DNA from: CAYWBI01 sp964456445
Lineage (GTDB): Bacteria > Calditrichota > Calditrichia > Calditrichales > J004
Reading direction: 5' to 3'
DNA length: 9,477 nucleotides
NCBI GenBank assembly: GCA_964456445.1
Contig: CAYWBI010000150.1
Coordinates: forward strand, 1 to 9,477
The position numbers were made by a program, and so were the translations under genes. Positions 6,173-9,477 of the stretch are shown here, one piece after another. Position 1 is the stretch's first letter, and the number at the start of each line of letters is the position of its first letter. The notes beneath the pieces are model-generated. The model was not told the origin of the DNA. It searched no databases and worked only from the letters and a program-made list of their open reading frames with translations.

Positions 6173-8785
6173 TTATTTCGTTACAAGTTCTTCAAAACGT
6201 TTGATGGCTTGTGGCAACCTGGCCACATCTTTTCCTCCGGCGGTTGCAAGATGCGTCCGTCCGCCGCCGCCGCCGCCCGCTGCCCGTGCAACTTCACGGA
6301 TGATGTCCCCGGCCTTGTATTTAGAAACCAGGTCATCGCTTACAAACACGACAAATACCAATTTTTCATTGTTGACCCCTGCAAGCAATCCGATTGTTGA
6401 TTTTGTTTTGGAACGGATTTTATCCGCCAGGTCCTTAAGGGCGGCCATTTCCACATCGTCCACGCGGTGCATAATCCGTTTGACGCCATTGTCGTCTGTA
6501 GCGTCTGCAATAAGCTTGTCGATGTTACCGCTCAGGCTGTCGGCTTTGAGCTGTTTTAATTCTTTTTCCAGGTATTTTTTATCCGCCAGGAGCGCAGTGG
6601 TTTTTTCCACGATTTTATCTTCCGGGCTGTTGAGCAGATGGCCAAGGGTTTGCATACCATCACGAAGTGTTTGGGCATGGCGGATGGCCTGCGGCCCGGT
6701 GATGGCTTCAATCCGCCGCACACCGGATGCTACGCCTTCTTCCGAGATGATAAAAAAAGCACCGATTTCACCAGTGGCCGAAACATGTGTGCCGCCGCAG
6801 AGTTCCAGACTAAAATCACCGACGCGGACCGTACGTACGATGTCGCCGTATTTCTCGCCAAACAAGGCCATGGCCCCTTCGGCCCGGGCATCGTCGTACT
6901 TCTTTTGAACGATTTGCAGGCGGGTGTCTTTTTGTATTTCATCGTTTACGATTTGTTCTATCTGTGTAATTTGTTGTGGCGTCACCTTTTCAAAATGGGT
7001 AAAGTCGAAACGCAGACGTTGTGGGTCAACCAGTGAACCTGCCTGATGGACATGTCCGCCCAATACCTGTTGCAAAGCTGCCTGAAGCAGGTGGGTGGCC
7101 GTATGGTTTTTGATGGTGCGACGGCGATCGGATTCCGTTATCTGCGCCGTTACTTTTGACGTCCGGGGGTTAAAATCGGGGATTTTTTTGCAAACATGAA
7201 TAATAACATCCAGAGCTTTTTGCGTGTCGATAACTTCCAGCTCAAAACCATCTCCCCGTATATGGCCCCTGTCGCCAACCTGACCGCCGGATTCCCCATA
7301 AAAGGGTGTCTCTTTTAGCCGTACGCGAATATCCTCTTCACCGACAAGATAACGGGTGATGTTCGTCTCTGTCTGCATCTGATCATAGCCGATAAAAACG
7401 GAATCGGCGTCCTTATCCAGGATGACCCACTGTTCATCACTGACATTTTGTGAAATAAATTTTGCCGAGGCACGCGCACGTTCTCTTTGTTTGCCCATCT
7501 GCTGTTCAAATCCTTCGATATCGAGATCGAAACCGTCCTCATCCGCGATAACCCGGGTCAGATCCAGCGGGAATCCATAGGTATCGTACAGTTTAAATAC
7601 GGCGTCCCCGGGTATGGTTTTTTTTCCCTGCTTTTTCAGTTGGGCGATTGTTTTCCCATAGATATCAAGACCACGGTCGAGTGTGCGGTTAAACTGTTCC
7701 TCTTCCACGCGGATAATTTTTGCGATGTGTGCGCTGCGTTCCAGTAATTCCGGATATGCCGCACTCATTTGTTCTACCAGCGCGGGCACCAATTTAAAAA
7801 TAAAGGGTTCATTTAAGTTAAGTTTACGACCATAGCGTGCAGCGCGTCTCAGGATCCGGCGCATCACATAGCCGCGGCCTTCATTGGATGGCAGACCGCC
7901 ATCGGCGATGGAGAAGGTGAGCATGCGCAGGTGATCGGCTATAACCCGATAGGCGATTTGTTCCTTGCTTTGCGCATAACCTACGCCGCAAAGTTCACCA
8001 ATCGACTTAAGCAGGGGGGCGAAGACATCGGTATCATAATTGGATTTTTTGTTCTGCAATACGGCGACCAGCCGTTCAAACCCGGCGCCGGTATCCACAT
8101 GAGTTGCCGGTAGGGGGCTGAGGGCGCCATCATCCGCACGGTTATATTGTATAAAAACCAGGTTCCATATCTCGATAACCTGCGGAACGCCGGCATTTAC
8201 CAATTTTCCGCCCGTGAGATCCGGTGTGAGATCGATGTGGATTTCCGAGCAGGGACCGCAGGGACCGCTGGCCCCCATCTCCCAAAAATTATCTTTTTTA
8301 CCACAGCGCTGGATATGTGACGGATCGATATCGGTCATTTCGCGCCACATATTTTCCGCTTCTGCGTCGGCTTGCAAACCATCCGCATCATCACCGCCAA
8401 ATACGGTGGCATAAAGCCTTTCTTTTGGCAGTTTCCATACTTCGGTCAGAAGTTCCCAGGCCCAGCCGATGGCCTCCTTTTTATAATAATCACCAAAGGA
8501 CCAGTTGCCCAGCATTTCAAAAAAAGTATGATGATACGTATCGTGCCCCACTTCTTCCAGATCATTGTGCTTGCCACTGACCCGGATACATTTTTGGGCA
8601 TTGGTAGCCCGCTTGTAGCTGCGTTCGCCCTTGGCAAGAAAAACGTCTTTAAACTGGTTCATCCCGGCGTTTGTAAAAAGCAGGGTGGGATCGTCTAAAG
8701 GGACAACGGAGGCGCTGGGTACAAAAGTATGTTTCTTTGTCACAAAAAAATCTATAAATTGTTGACGGATTTCATTAGATGTCAT
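6173..8785 (-). CDS. alaS: Alanine--tRNA ligase, full length
   Basis: This cytoplasmic class II synthetase charges tRNA-Ala with alanine using ATP and hydrolyses mischarged Ser- or Gly-tRNA-Ala. At 870 residues it is the usual bacterial length. The catalytic domain occupies roughly 1-250, with class II motifs including the stretch from GKHNDLEEVG (71-80) to HHTFFEMLGNWSFGDY (85-100). A tRNA-recognition region carries GRGYVMRRILRRAARYGR (303-320). The editing domain has the zinc-binding pairs HTATH (His561, His565) and CGGTH (Cys663, His667). The C-Ala tail ends with a six-glycine run and RTH (837-845). TGAGGA upstream (GAGGA at 8790-8794) fixes the ATG at 8783-8785. It is flanked by a gene-poor gap and a divergent response regulator, not by recX or csrA, its neighbours in some proteobacteria. 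All key residues are present. Confidence 0.98.
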   Translation of the reverse strand: MTSNEIRQQFIDFFVTKKHTFVPSASVVPLDDPTLLFTNAGMNQFKDVFLAKGERSYKRATNAQKCIRVSGKHNDLEEVGHDTYHHTFFEMLGNWSFGDYYKKEAIGWAWELLTEVWKLPKERLYATVFGGDDADGLQADAEAENMWREMTDIDPSHIQRCGKKDNFWEMGASGPCGPCSEIHIDLTPDLTGGKLVNAGVPQVIEIWNLVFIQYNRADDGALSPLPATHVDTGAGFERLVAVLQNKKSNYDTDVFAPLLKSIGELCGVGYAQSKEQIAYRVIADHLRMLTFSIADGGLPSNEGRGYVMRRILRRAARYGRKLNLNEPFIFKLVPALVEQMSAAYPELLERSAHIAKIIRVEEEQFNRTLDRGLDIYGKTIAQLKKQGKKTIPGDAVFKLYDTYGFPLDLTRVIADEDGFDLDIEGFEQQMGKQRERARASAKFISQNVSDEQWVILDKDADSVFIGYDQMQTETNITRYLVGEEDIRVRLKETPFYGESGGQVGDRGHIRGDGFELEVIDTQKALDVIIHVCKKIPDFNPRTSKVTAQITESDRRRTIKNHTATHLLQAALQQVLGGHVHQAGSLVDPQRLRFDFTHFEKVTPQQITQIEQIVNDEIQKDTRLQIVQKKYDDARAEGAMALFGEKYGDIVRTVRVGDFSLELCGGTHVSATGEIGAFFIISEEGVASGVRRIEAITGPQAIRHAQTLRDGMQTLGHLLNSPEDKIVEKTTALLADKKYLEKELKQLKADSLSGNIDKLIADATDDNGVKRIMHRVDDVEMAALKDLADKIRSKTKSTIGLLAGVNNEKLVFVVFVSDDLVSKYKAGDIIREVARAAGGGGGGRTHLATAGGKDVARLPQAIKRFEELVTK

Positions 8786-8946
8786 GGATTCCTCATTTGT
8801 TTTTGCACAATACTTTATTATCTTCTTTTTTGCGGATTTGGCATAAAAGATATGTGTCTAAAATATATAATTTAAATAAGATAACGATTTTCTACAATAA
8901 GGCGATTATTTAATTTCGCGAAAAAGTAAAATATATTGAATGATAT
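8786..8946. promoter_or_regulatory. Divergent promoter region between alaS and the response regulator
   Basis: This 161-base, very AT-rich region must contain the minus-strand alaS promoter and the plus-strand promoter of the receiver gene. A perfect ten-base palindrome, TTTCGCGAAA, lies at 8914-8923. A plus-strand TATATT (8932-8937) is a plausible -10 box but has no good -35 partner, and it would leave a very short leader before the ATG at 8947. For alaS, TTGTAG and TAAATT 17 bases apart on the minus strand form a weak candidate. None of these promoters is well defined by sequence. Confidence 0.4.
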
Positions 8947-9309
8947 ATGATGAATAAAACAATCCTTTATATTGATGATGACTACCAATCGGGTTTATTG
9001 GCCAAGGTATTTTTAGAGAAAAGTGGCTACAAGATCGAGATTGCCTTGAATACAACCGATGCCCGGGATATTCTGGGGCGGATGAAAATCGATATGATAA
9101 TTTCCGATATCGGGCTGCCGGGTGAAAATGGCGTACAGTTTTATGAATGGGTTGTCCAGTCGGATTATAAACACCTGCCTGTTCTGCTTGTCTCTGCCCA
9201 TGCGATGGGTTTTAGTCATGTATTGACAGAACACCGTGATATCTTTTTTGAAAAGCCCTTGTTTTTCCCCAAATTCATCGACCATATAAAGAAAATTTTG
9301 GGGGAATAA
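8947..9309 (+). CDS. Single-domain response regulator (CheY-like receiver)
   Basis: This 120-residue protein is a receiver domain with nothing attached. The acidic pocket is Asp10-Asp12 (YIDDD), the phosphoacceptor is Asp54 (IISDIGLPGENG), and Ser83 and Lys103-Pro104 (EKPL) supply the switch and salt-bridge positions. All are intact, so it should accept phosphate from a histidine kinase or phosphotransfer protein and act by protein contact. The alpha4/beta5 face (about 86-101) is atypical, with His and Phe residues, which may reflect a dedicated partner. The gene is the only one on the plus strand and stands alone, divergent from alaS. ATG codons at 8947 and 8950 are both possible starts; neither has a strong ribosome binding site. 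The hybrid kinase at 2819-5398 is a conceivable partner, but the link is only inference. Confidence 0.9.
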   Translation: MMNKTILYIDDDYQSGLLAKVFLEKSGYKIEIALNTTDARDILGRMKIDMIISDIGLPGENGVQFYEWVVQSDYKHLPVLLVSAHAMGFSHVLTEHRDIFFEKPLFFPKFIDHIKKILGE

Positions 9310-9346
9310 CCGAAACAATTTTTGTGTCTTCTAATTTGATTTTCAC

Positions 9347-9411
9347 CAAACACTTGTTTGAGCGATATACTTGCAACTGTCCAAGATGCACGTTCCCTGA
9401 CCTTAAGGGAA
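9347..9411 (+). repeat. Small inverted repeats downstream of the response regulator
   Basis: Two short inverted repeats follow the gene. One is CAAACA-CT-TGTTTG (9347-9360). The other is TTCCCT and AGGGAA around a seven-base loop (9393-9411). Neither is followed by a T run, so intrinsic termination is not well supported. The second could be a weak terminator for the response regulator about 85 bases upstream. No gene was found between 9310 and the window end. Confidence 0.3.
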
Positions 9412-9477
9412 AATTTACCACAAAGCTATTATGTTAAAAAGTTATGAAATAAAAGGGCCCCCTTCTTACTTTAAGAA

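Noticed and set aside
6201..6908. Plus-strand 235-codon frame opposite alaS
   Set aside because: It is antisense to the strongly supported alaS gene. Its Pro-, Ser- and Arg-rich sequence is the complement of the alaS codons, including the glycine run of C-Ala.
9455..9466. AAGGG-CC-CCCTT inverted repeat as a terminator
   Set aside because: A two-base loop is too tight for a real five-pair stem, and no clean T run follows in either direction.

Overview
The window looks like ordinary chromosomal DNA from a Gram-negative bacterium. The proteins, especially the membrane hybrid histidine kinase with a C-terminal receiver and the separate single-domain receiver, recall free-living Desulfobacterota (Desulfobacterales-like sulfate reducers). 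That placement is an inference from protein style and moderate AT-richness. No rRNA or other marker allows a firm assignment. No tRNA, rRNA, CRISPR array, intact insertion sequence or phage gene was seen.

Layout, left to right. The left edge cuts a minus-strand gene just after a hydrophobic N-terminus with a ribosome binding site (1-62). Next are a small VOC-fold (glyoxalase-like) protein (183-518, minus) and a spacer with a short GC-rich hairpin island (about 659-684). A secreted or membrane-anchored clan GH-A-like glycoside hydrolase follows (775-2331, minus). A spacer of nearly 490 bases holds two tandem perfect hairpins (2529-2578). A large membrane hybrid histidine kinase comes next (2819-5398, minus). 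Then there are about 770 bases without a convincing gene (5399-6172). The housekeeping gene alaS (6173-8785, minus) is followed by a 161-base divergent promoter region and a single-domain response regulator (8947-9309, plus). The final 168 bases hold only small inverted repeats.

How the genes relate. Every gene except the last is on the minus strand, but the gaps are wide (120 to 774 bases), so they look like separate transcription units, not one operon. The hybrid kinase probably senses an extracytoplasmic ligand through a CACHE-like domain and passes phosphate from His504 to its own Asp792. No output domain is attached, so a partner phosphotransfer protein or regulator must lie elsewhere. 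The lone receiver beyond alaS is a possible but unproven member of such a relay. The hydrolase and the truncated N-terminal fragment both carry export-type N-termini. alaS is complete, with catalytic, editing and C-Ala parts.

I do not see a convincing new multi-gene system. The items most worth a second look are the twin hairpins at 2529-2578, the glycoside hydrolase without a clear family, the GC-rich island, and the gene-poor gap with a fragment resembling an integron attC half-site.
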